From Lachnospiraceae bacterium UBA6987 (GTDB taxonomy: Bacteria; Bacillota; Clostridia; Lachnospirales; Lachnospiraceae): DNA of 7,383 nucleotides. Each line of letters opens with the position of its first letter. Position 1 is the first letter of the stretch. The notes below the pieces were generated by a model that worked only from the letters and a program-made list of their open reading frames with translations, searched no databases and was not told the DNA's origin. The position numbers and the translations under genes are program-made. Positions 1 through 4,677 of this stretch are shown one piece after another. The stretch spans positions 1 through 7,383 of the forward strand of contig DJYD01000015.1 of assembly GCA_002449955.1 (NCBI GenBank), in the 5' to 3' direction.

Positions 1-555
1 GTGGATCTTCTCTACATTCACCAGCCCGCGGGCAACTGGCTGGCAGGTTACCGTTTGCTGGAAAAAGCCTATAAAGAAGGCAAAGCTAAGAGCATCGGTA
101 TTTCCAATTTTGAAGGCAAATACATCGAAGAGCTGGAAACCAAATGGGAGGTCGTACCGCAGTTCATCCAGGTGGAAGCACATCCTTACTTCACCCAGCA
201 GGAACTCCGGAAGACGCTGGATAAGTACGGCATCAAGCTGATGAGCTGGTATCCGCTGGGACACGGAGATAGATTCCTGATCGAAGAGCCGGTCTTTGCG
301 AAGCTGGGACAAAAGTACGGGAAGACACCGGCTCAGGTGATCCTGCGCTGGCATACGCAGATGGGCTTTGCTGTCATCCCCGGCAGCAAGAACGTCGAGC
401 ATATCAAGGACAATCTGGATATCCTGGACTTTACGCTTTCTGAAGAAGAAATGGCGGAGATCGCTAAGCTCGACAAGGGCGTGCGTTACTACCACCGCAC
501 GGAAGAGCAGCTCGTACAGTTCGCAGGCTGGAGACCTGCCTTCGAAGAGAAATGA
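1..555 (+). CDS. Aldo/keto reductase, C-terminal part (5' end outside window)
   Basis: NAD(P)H-dependent oxidoreductase of the aldo/keto reductase superfamily (TIM barrel, cytoplasmic), reducing aldehydes or ketones to alcohols. The visible 184 residues cover roughly the last two thirds of a usual ~280-residue family member. VDLLYIHQP near the left edge holds the histidine of the Asp-Tyr-Lys-His catalytic tetrad; the other three residues would lie upstream. GKAKSIGISNF (about residues 27-37) is the second family signature, and IPGSKNVEHIKDNL (about 126-139) is the third, cofactor-binding signature with its lysine. The GTG at base 1 is an internal valine codon, not a start. The stop (553-555) overlaps by four bases the ATG of a broken sugar acetyltransferase-like gene, so the two were probably once translationally coupled. 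The substrate cannot be inferred. Family assignment is secure. Confidence 0.93.
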   Translation: MDLLYIHQPAGNWLAGYRLLEKAYKEGKAKSIGISNFEGKYIEELETKWEVVPQFIQVEAHPYFTQQELRKTLDKYGIKLMSWYPLGHGDRFLIEEPVFAKLGQKYGKTPAQVILRWHTQMGFAVIPGSKNVEHIKDNLDILDFTLSEEEMAEIAKLDKGVRYYHRTEEQLVQFAGWRPAFEEK

Positions 556-725
556 ACATATTTGAGAAGCTGAAAAACGGAGAGCCCGTTGGCATGTCTG
601 GATGAGGCAGAATCATGAAGAAAAGAATGCTGAGGGATATCGAGGTATCAGAAAACGACTGCCAGAACAAACAGGACAGTGTGAGCAAATCGGTAAACGA
701 CTGGATCGCAGATCTTGGTTTTTGA
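552..725 (+). pseudogene. Remnant of a sugar O-acetyltransferase N-terminus
   Basis: Reading from ATG 552 gives MNIFEKLKNGEPVGMSG, then a TGA at 603-605, then the same frame continues as GRIMKKRMLRDIEVSENDCQ up to a TGA at 723-725. The opening resembles the N-terminus of maltose/galactoside O-acetyltransferase-like hexapeptide-repeat enzymes (typically an E-K-L-x-x-G-E-P-V start followed by a helical region). No hexapeptide repeats follow, so only the cap region survives. The ATG overlaps the aldo/keto reductase stop (ATGA). From ATG 615 a 36-residue ORF could be read, but it is more simply explained as the internal part of the decayed gene. The acetyltransferase identification rests on memory of family N-termini and is moderate; that the segment is broken is clear from the in-frame stops. 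Confidence 0.5.
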
Positions 726-860
726 GACTTTGTCTTTTCAGAAGAAAAGCCTCTTTACATAGCCCGGTCAGTATGGAAAGATGATCCTGAGATGCTGGCC
801 TTCGCCTATACCGCGCCGATTTCTGCATTGATTCACCTCTGTTCCGGGAGAAGGGGCTGA
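726..860 (+). pseudogene. Unrecognised coding remnant between two acetyltransferase fragments
   Basis: The frame of the preceding remnant stays open after its TGA and reads DFVFSEEKPLYIARSVWKDD, then PEMLAFAYTAP, before ending at TGA 858-860. The composition looks like real protein (aromatic and acidic residues mixed, no low complexity), but I do not recognise the family and there is no start codon with a ribosome binding site. It may belong to the GNAT gene whose C-terminus follows in another frame, or to a third gene joined by deletion. Frame switching with the next segment occurs around 790-860. Confidence 0.3.
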
Positions 861-1006
861 AAACCGTCTATGCGTCTTTCTTCACCGGGAATGACGCCTC
901 CCGTCGCGTGATGGAGAAGTGCGGTATGACCTACGATCACTTTTCGGAAAAAGAGCTGACTTATCTGGATGTTCCCCGCGACCTTACCTATTACGTGATC
1001 AACGAA
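815..1006 (+). pseudogene. C-terminal remnant of a GNAT-family N-acetyltransferase
   Basis: In the frame of position 842 the sequence reads FREKGLKTVYASFF, then TGNDASRRVMEKCGMTYDHF and a tail ending in DLTYYVI. The N-x-x-S-R-R-V-M-E-K-C-G-M block is the hallmark of motif B of RimJ/RimL-like GNAT acetyltransferases (acetyl-CoA-dependent transfer to amino groups). The N-terminal two thirds, including the acetyl-CoA pyrophosphate-binding Q/RxxGxG/A loop, is absent, and a stop lies upstream in this frame at 788-790, so the protein cannot be functional. No stop separates it from the next remnant: the frame runs straight into the YjdF-like start at 1007. Family call is good; original substrate unknown. 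Confidence 0.6.
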
Positions 1007-1066
1007 ATGAAATCAGCTCTGACCGTGTTCTTCAAGGATCCGTTTGGGCAGGTATCTTCGAACTGA
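1007..1066 (+). pseudogene. N-terminal remnant of a YjdF/DUF2992-like gene, frameshifted
   Basis: ATG 1007 opens MKSALTVFFKDPF, then the frame turns to GQVSSN and a TGA at 1064-1066. Shifting by one base at about 1043-1047 restores WAGIFELI. The combination L-T-V-x-F-x-x-P-F-W-x-G-I-F-E is the N-terminal pattern of the YjdF (DUF2992) family, small cytoplasmic proteins often controlled by the yjdF azaaromatic-sensing riboswitch. One T seems to be missing from the run in CCGTTTGGG. Only about 20 codons remain before the terminator at 1082, so the rest of the gene is deleted. It is fused in frame to the preceding GNAT remnant. The assignment rests on a short motif. Confidence 0.4.
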
Positions 1067-1081
1067 TCAAGGCTGGTCCCC

Positions 1082-1122
1082 AGCCGGAGGCTGACAAAAG
1101 TCAGTCTCCGGCTTTTTCGTTT
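1082..1122 (+). terminator. Strong rho-independent terminator
   Basis: A 14-bp stem, AGCCGGAGGCTGAC (1082-1095) pairing with GTCAGTCTCCGGCT (1100-1113) with one G-U pair, closes an AAAA loop and is followed by TTTTTCGTTT. It ends any transcript from the aldo/keto reductase and the remnants and insulates the tetR promoter just downstream. There is no matching A-run on the left side, so it acts on the + strand only. Confidence 0.92.
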
Positions 1123-1163
1123 CCTCTCCTGTCCGGAAACACGAAAAAATTCCTCCAAACATA

Positions 1164-1192
1164 TTGACACAGTGTCAGAATCGATATATAAT
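1164..1192 (+). promoter_or_regulatory. Consensus sigma-A promoter of tetR and the operon
   Basis: TTGACA (1164-1169) and TATAAT (1187-1192) are both perfect vegetative consensus boxes separated by the optimal 17 bases. Transcription should start at about 1199-1201, inside the second palindrome. An unregulated promoter of this quality would be very strong, which fits the presence of two repressor-like palindromes around it. Confidence 0.9.
1165..1177. promoter_or_regulatory. Operator palindrome 1 (TGACAC-A-GTGTCA)
   Basis: A perfect 6-1-6 inverted repeat overlaps the -35 box by five bases and extends into the spacer. Its half-site is identical to that of the second palindrome at 1201-1213. 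A dimer bound here would block RNA polymerase. It is presumed to bind the adjacent TetR-family protein, by the usual autoregulation in that family. Confidence 0.85.
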
Positions 1193-1199
1193 GCACATG

Positions 1200-1214
1200 C
1201 TGACACGGTGTCAG
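1200..1214. promoter_or_regulatory. Operator palindrome 2 (CTGACACGGTGTCAG)
   Basis: A perfect 7-1-7 inverted repeat with the same TGACAC half-site as operator 1, placed at the expected transcription start. The centres of the two operators (1171 and 1207) are 36 bases apart, about 3.4 helical turns, with the -10 box between them. Occupancy would block initiation or escape. Confidence 0.85.
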
Positions 1215-1240
1215 CGCAAAGAATAACGAGGATCCACAGC

Positions 1241-1864
1241 ATGAAAAAAGTCACAGCGGAACAGATCGCACAGAAAAGGGAAGAGATCGTGAGTGCCTGT
1301 GAGAAGCTCTATCAGACGATGAGCTTCCGGGAGATCACCCTCAAGGAGATCAGCAATATCACATCCTTTTCGCGTCCTACCATCTATAACTACTTTGAGA
1401 CCAAGGAAGAGATCTTCCTGGCGCTCTTTCAGCGGGAGTACGACCGCTGGAACGAGGAACTGAGCGCCATCCTGAACGGTAACGACCGGCTGACGAAGAA
1501 GGAGCTGGCGGACCGCATCGCAAAGTCTCTGGCAGAGCGGGAGCAGCTCCTTAAGCTTCTTTCCATGAACAACTACGACATGGAGGCAAACAGCAGGCAG
1601 GAACTGTTAAACAGCTTCAAGCTGTCCTACGGGGGCAGCATGCACCGGATGTGCATGCTGCTCGAAAAGTTCTGCCCGGACATGAGCGTGACCGATATCC
1701 AGAACTTTATCTACACCTTTTTCCCCTTCATGTTCGGGATCTACCCGTACACGGCGGTCACGGAAAAGCAGAAAACAGCCATGAAGGAAGCCGGGATCAA
1801 TTACGTCTATCAAAGCGTCTACGAACTGACCTACGGCTGCCTGATCCGGCTGCTCGGCGAATAA
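1241..1864 (+). CDS. TetR/AcrR-family transcriptional regulator
   Basis: Ligand-responsive repressor of 207 residues, the usual length for the family. The N-terminal DNA-binding domain spans about residues 5-55; the helix-turn-helix is TLKEISNITSFSRPTIYNYF (33-52), followed by the typical ETKEEIFLALF. Residues ~75-207 form the helical ligand-binding and dimer domain, with cysteines at 138, 145 and 200 and several aromatic and methionine residues that could line a hydrophobic pocket. ATG 1241 is chosen because GAGGA sits 8-9 bases upstream; an in-frame GTG at 1172 lies inside operator 1 and upstream of the expected transcript start, so it is excluded. The gene is first behind a promoter with twin palindromes, so autorepression and control of the downstream redox genes are likely. 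Ligand unknown; an electrophile or quinone is an inference from the neighbours. Confidence 0.93.
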   Translation: MKKVTAEQIAQKREEIVSACEKLYQTMSFREITLKEISNITSFSRPTIYNYFETKEEIFLALFQREYDRWNEELSAILNGNDRLTKKELADRIAKSLAEREQLLKLLSMNNYDMEANSRQELLNSFKLSYGGSMHRMCMLLEKFCPDMSVTDIQNFIYTFFPFMFGIYPYTAVTEKQKTAMKEAGINYVYQSVYELTYGCLIRLLGE

Positions 1865-1912
1865 GAGGCGAATGAATATTCTGAAACTATCATAATAAAG
1901 GAGACTGCAGCA

Positions 1913-2029
1913 ATGGCAAACTTACCGAAAATCGCGCTCGGCGCATGGGCATGGGGACCTCCGAAAAGGTGCTTGCCGGCTTCTTAAAGGGGCTTCCGTG
2001 GGAACTGTGCAAAAATGAATCAATGAATT
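1913..2029 (+). pseudogene. Internally deleted aldo/keto reductase remnant
   Basis: A good ribosome binding site (AAAGGAG near 1897-1903) precedes ATG 1913, which reads MANLPKIALGAWAWG, the N-terminal first strand of an aldo/keto reductase, then goes out of frame and stops at 1983-1987. In another frame the continuation reads MGTSEKVLAGFLKGLP, which matches the region after the catalytic tyrosine (Y-G-x-G-x-S-E) in the family, then LWELCKN-type sequence to a TGA at 2027-2029. So most of the gene has been lost by at least two deletions. The first junction sits in GGCATGGGG, a sequence expected at both breakpoints. It occupies the gap between tetR and the flavodoxin without a terminator, so it does not obviously interrupt transcription. 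The enzyme was probably an original member of this operon. Confidence 0.7.
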
Positions 2030-2053
2030 GATAGGCAGGAAGGAGAAAAAGAG

Positions 2054-2533
2054 ATGGCAAACAAGACATTAGTGGCGGTCTTCTCCGCCAGCGGCGTTAC
2101 AAAAAGAGTCGGTGAAGAGATCGCGAGGATCGCAGGCGCGGACTTTTATGAGATCGTCCCGAAGGACGTCTATACCTCGGCGGATCTGAACTGGATGAAC
2201 AAGAAGAGCCGCAGCAGCGTGGAAATGAACGATCCCGCCGCAAGACCGGAGATCGCAGGCGAGGCCCTCGACATGGCCGCCTACGATACCGTGATCGTGG
2301 GCTTTCCCATCTGGTGGGGCGTTGCGCCCCGCATCATCGATACCTTCCTGGAAAGCTATGACTTTTCCGGAAAGAAGCTCGCTCCCTTCTGTACCTCCGG
2401 CGGCAGCGGCGTAGGCAAAAGCGACACCGCCCTTCACAAGGACGTAAGTGGAAACGTGCAGTGGGTCAAAGGCGTGCAGATCAACCGCCCGAACGAAGCG
2501 GCGATCCACAGATGGCTGGACGAGGTGCTGTAA
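2054..2533 (+). CDS. Cytoplasmic flavodoxin-family protein
   Basis: FMN-binding electron carrier or small quinone-reductase-like flavoprotein, 159 residues, flavodoxin fold. The first strand and phosphate loop is LVAVFSASGVTKRV, with S11-A-S-G-V-T16 matching the (T/S)xTGxT FMN phosphate loop with Ser for the third residue. YEIVP (32-36) and SADLNW (42-47) are typical of the Flavodoxin_4 type, as is GFPIWWGVAPRIIDTFLE (83-100), whose tryptophans are near the flavin. PFCTSGGSGVGKS (111-123) forms the second FMN loop. No signal peptide. AGGAAGGAG lies 8 bases before ATG 2054. It is a close paralogue of the exported flavodoxin three genes downstream (about 60% identical by eye over ~115 residues). 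Likely cotranscribed with tetR. Redox partner unknown; the neighbouring ABM and CMD proteins suggest small aromatic or quinone substrates. Confidence 0.93.
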   Translation: MANKTLVAVFSASGVTKRVGEEIARIAGADFYEIVPKDVYTSADLNWMNKKSRSSVEMNDPAARPEIAGEALDMAAYDTVIVGFPIWWGVAPRIIDTFLESYDFSGKKLAPFCTSGGSGVGKSDTALHKDVSGNVQWVKGVQINRPNEAAIHRWLDEVL

Positions 2534-2579
2534 GGCGGCAAGCCTTAAGGGAACAAAGAGGAAAGGAGTCAGCGAGGCA

Positions 2580-2906
2580 GTGAGCATTACGGTGAATCTG
2601 TATTACCATGGCAAAAACGGCAGCGCGAGGAAGTTCGCGGAGGCGATGGAGCAAGGCGGGATCGCGGATGCGATCCGCAGGGAAGAAGGCAATCTGGCAT
2701 ACCGGTACTTTATTCCGATGGATGATCCCGAGACGGTGCTCCTTATCGACAGCTGGCGTGACCATGCGGCTATCGACGCGCACCATGCAAGCCCCATGAT
2801 GCAGCAGCTCGCAAAGCTGCGGGAAAAATATGACCTGCACATGACGGCGGAGCGGTATATTTCCGCGGACGCTCCGGATTCGGACGACCGGTTTTTAAGA
2901 AAATAA
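2580..2906 (+). CDS. ABM-superfamily protein (putative quinol monooxygenase type)
   Basis: A 108-residue protein with the dimeric ferredoxin-like fold of the antibiotic biosynthesis monooxygenase superfamily; some members, such as YgiN, oxidise quinols without a cofactor. Family features: strand VNLYYHGKNGSARKFAEAM at the start, E36-G-N-L-A-Y (E.G.L.Y pattern), the strand VLLIDSWRD (53-61), then AIDAHHASPMMQQL (64-77), the helix with the conserved histidine. GTG 2580 is chosen: AAAGGAG (2562-2568) lies 11 bases upstream and the protein then begins right before the first strand; the frame is open further upstream but that part overlaps the flavodoxin and looks like out-of-frame sequence. Catalytic function is not shown; heme- or small-molecule-binding relatives exist. 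The charged tail (DAPDSDDRFLRK) is not part of the core fold. Confidence 0.82.
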   Translation: MSITVNLYYHGKNGSARKFAEAMEQGGIADAIRREEGNLAYRYFIPMDDPETVLLIDSWRDHAAIDAHHASPMMQQLAKLREKYDLHMTAERYISADAPDSDDRFLRK

Positions 2907-2924
2907 CGACGGAGGCAGTGAATC

Positions 2925-3257
2925 ATGAGTGAAAAGATAGTCCAAACAGCAGGAAGGAACCAGCTCGGGGACTTCGCCCCGACTTTTGCGCACCTGAATG
3001 ACGACGTACTTTTCGGCGAGGTGTGGAACGAGGAAGCGATCGACGTAAAGACCAAATGCATCGTCACGGTCGTAGCGCTGATGGCGTCCGGGATCACCGA
3101 TTCCTCGCTGACGTACCACCTGCAGAATGCGAAGGCACACGGCGTAACAAAGGAAGAGATCGCCGCCATCATTACCCACGCCACGATGTATGTGGGCTGG
3201 CCGAAGGGCTGGGCGGTATTCAGACTCGCCAAGGAAGTCTGGAAGGAGGAAGCATGA
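2925..3257 (+). CDS. Carboxymuconolactone decarboxylase-like protein without the AhpD CxxC
   Basis: A 110-residue, all-helical AhpD/CMD-fold protein. The core is KTKCIVTVVALMASG (42-56), followed by TYHLQNAKAHGVTKEEIAAI (63-82) and ATMYVGWPKGWAVFRLA, all typical of the CMD family. The AhpD peroxidase motif CxxCxxxH would align at 58-65, where T58, S61 and H65 stand, so the thiol pair is missing and only the histidine is kept; the sole cysteine is C45. It is therefore not a disulphide-type peroxidase and is closer to small CMD proteins found beside flavodoxins and oxidoreductases in gut Clostridia. GGAGG lies 9 bases before ATG 2925. Its stop overlaps the next start by four bases (ATGA), showing translational coupling to the exported flavodoxin. 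True substrate unknown. Confidence 0.87.
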   Translation: MSEKIVQTAGRNQLGDFAPTFAHLNDDVLFGEVWNEEAIDVKTKCIVTVVALMASGITDSSLTYHLQNAKAHGVTKEEIAAIITHATMYVGWPKGWAVFRLAKEVWKEEA

Positions 3258-3967
3258 TGAAGAAAAGCAAAACGATATTTGCCGTTTTAGCGGTGCTCAC
3301 ACTGATCTTAAGTCTGGCCGCCTGCGGCAATGATCCGCAGAAAGAAATAACATATACAATGCCTGCGACAGAGAGTCAGAAGGAAACGGCGGAAAGCACA
3401 AAAGCAGCAGAATCCCAAACGGCATCTGCGGAAACGCCCTCTGCAGCTGCACCCGATGAAACGAAGCCCGCCGGCGAGAGCGCGGCGGCACACGCAGACA
3501 CCTTAGTAGCCTTCTTCTCTGCTACCGGCACCACCAAAGGCGTCGCCGAAAAGATCGCGGCAATCACCGGAGGCGACCTGTACGAGATCGTTCCGGCGCA
3601 GCCGTATTCGGAGGCCGATCTGAACTGGAGCGACCGAAACAGCCGCTCCACCAAGGAGCAGAATGACAAGAGCGCCCGTCCGGAGATCGGAAGCGAGGAC
3701 ATTTCCCTGGAAGGCTATACGACCGTCTATCTGGGCTTTCCCATCTGGTGGGGCGAAGAGCCGCGCATCCTGGACACCTTCGTGGAAAAATACAGCTTTG
3801 ACAGGGTCACCGTGATCCCGTTCTGCACATCTTCCAGCAGCGGCATCGGTCGCAGCGGTCCCAACATGGAAGCGCTTGCGGGAAGCGGCACCTGGCTTCA
3901 GGGAAAGCGCTTCGGCGGCAGCGTATCGGAAGCGGACCTTCAGTCCTGGATCGGCGGACTGAAATAA
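3254..3967 (+). CDS. Flavodoxin-domain lipoprotein (exported flavodoxin)
   Basis: A 237-residue protein with a lipoprotein signal: MMKKSKT, a hydrophobic stretch to residue 20, and lipobox LAAC with C24 as the lipidation site. Residues ~30-80 are a low-complexity Ala/Ser/Thr/Glu/Pro linker. Residues ~82-237 are a flavodoxin domain with FMN loop S89-A-T-G-T-T94 (exact consensus), YEIVP, EADLNW, GFPIWWGEEPRILDTF (161-176) and PFCTSSSSGIGRS (189-201). It is therefore predicted to sit on the outer face of the membrane. The start is ATG 3254 (overlapping the CMD stop as ATGA) or the next codon, 3257, which is 7 bases from AAGGAGG. The domain is a paralogue of the cytoplasmic flavodoxin at 2054. 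An extracytoplasmic flavodoxin is unusual because FMN must be supplied or loaded outside. A role as an electron carrier between a membrane protein and an external acceptor is an inference. Confidence 0.92.
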   Translation: MMKKSKTIFAVLAVLTLILSLAACGNDPQKEITYTMPATESQKETAESTKAAESQTASAETPSAAAPDETKPAGESAAAHADTLVAFFSATGTTKGVAEKIAAITGGDLYEIVPAQPYSEADLNWSDRNSRSTKEQNDKSARPEIGSEDISLEGYTTVYLGFPIWWGEEPRILDTFVEKYSFDRVTVIPFCTSSSSGIGRSGPNMEALAGSGTWLQGKRFGGSVSEADLQSWIGGLK

Positions 3968-3991
3968 ATGGCCTGCAGAAAGGACGGTGCT

Positions 3992-4672
3992 ATGTCCAAG
4001 GCAAAAACAAGCAACATGATAAAGCGGATCGTGGACTTAGCCATGACCGTCCTTCTGCTCTTCCTTATGGCCTATCAGGTCACGGGCGAGGCGCTCCACG
4101 AATGGATCGGCATCGGCATGACGCTGCTCGTCATCGTCCATCAAATCCTGAACCGGAAGTGGTACGGTGCGCTGTTTAAGGGCAGATTTACCGCATACCG
4201 GGTGCTGAGCACGCTGATCACTGCTCTCCTGCTCCTTAGCTTTGCCCTGACAGCCTTCTGCGGCATGTCCATGAGCGGACATGCCGTGCCGTTCCTGTAC
4301 GGAATGGCTCCGGTGTCATTTGCTAGACAGATGCATCTGTCGCTCTCCCGCTGGGCATTTGTGCTGATGGGGCTGCACCTGGGGATGCATATCCCGGCGA
4401 TGATTGCCGGCCTGAAGCTGAAAGGATGGCTGAAGGTCATCCTCTCCTGCCTCTTTATCTGCATCGGCGGAATCGGACTTTGGCTCTTTCTGCGGAGCGG
4501 GATGACCGACTACCTGTTTTTCCGCGTGCCGTTCGCCTTCCTGGATTATGAAAAGGCGGGCTGGCTGGTGCTTCTCGAAAACCTGGCGATGCTCTCCTTC
4601 TGGGCATTTATCGGGACCCAGGCAGCAGTTATCTGCAGAAAAGCTGCTGCGAAGGGTAGTCAAAGGAGTTGA
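3992..4672 (+). CDS. Six-helix membrane protein, DUF4405 type (possible cytochrome b-like)
   Basis: A 226-residue integral membrane protein with hydrophobic segments at about 13-30, 38-54, 70-91, 118-140, 146-167 and 190-215. Histidines sit in or next to membrane segments: H50 in segment 2 (IVHQILN), H115 before segment 4, and H129/H133 in LHLGMHIP. This histidine arrangement and the topology resemble DUF4405 proteins, some of which are thought to be related to heme-binding cytochrome b/formate dehydrogenase gamma-type subunits; heme binding is not proven. ATG 3992 is preferred since AAAGGA lies 7 bases upstream; ATG 3968 directly after the flavodoxin stop has no such site. It lies between two lipoproteins in the operon, so it could pass electrons across the membrane to the exported flavodoxin or the DUF362 protein (inference). 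Confidence 0.82.
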   Translation: MSKAKTSNMIKRIVDLAMTVLLLFLMAYQVTGEALHEWIGIGMTLLVIVHQILNRKWYGALFKGRFTAYRVLSTLITALLLLSFALTAFCGMSMSGHAVPFLYGMAPVSFARQMHLSLSRWAFVLMGLHLGMHIPAMIAGLKLKGWLKVILSCLFICIGGIGLWLFLRSGMTDYLFFRVPFAFLDYEKAGWLVLLENLAMLSFWAFIGTQAAVICRKAAAKGSQRS

Positions 4673-4677
4673 TCACG

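Noticed and set aside
1172..1240. N-terminal extension of the TetR regulator from GTG 1172
   Set aside because: It lies inside operator 1 and the promoter, upstream of the expected transcription start, and has no ribosome binding site; ATG 1241 has one.
2603..3232. A 209-residue open frame on the minus strand
   Set aside because: It spans the ABM and CMD-like genes antisense, with no recognisable domain and no promoter.
3023..3253. Upstream extension of the lipoprotein flavodoxin frame
   Set aside because: It overlaps the CMD-like gene in another frame; the signal peptide and ribosome binding site place the start at 3254 or 3257.
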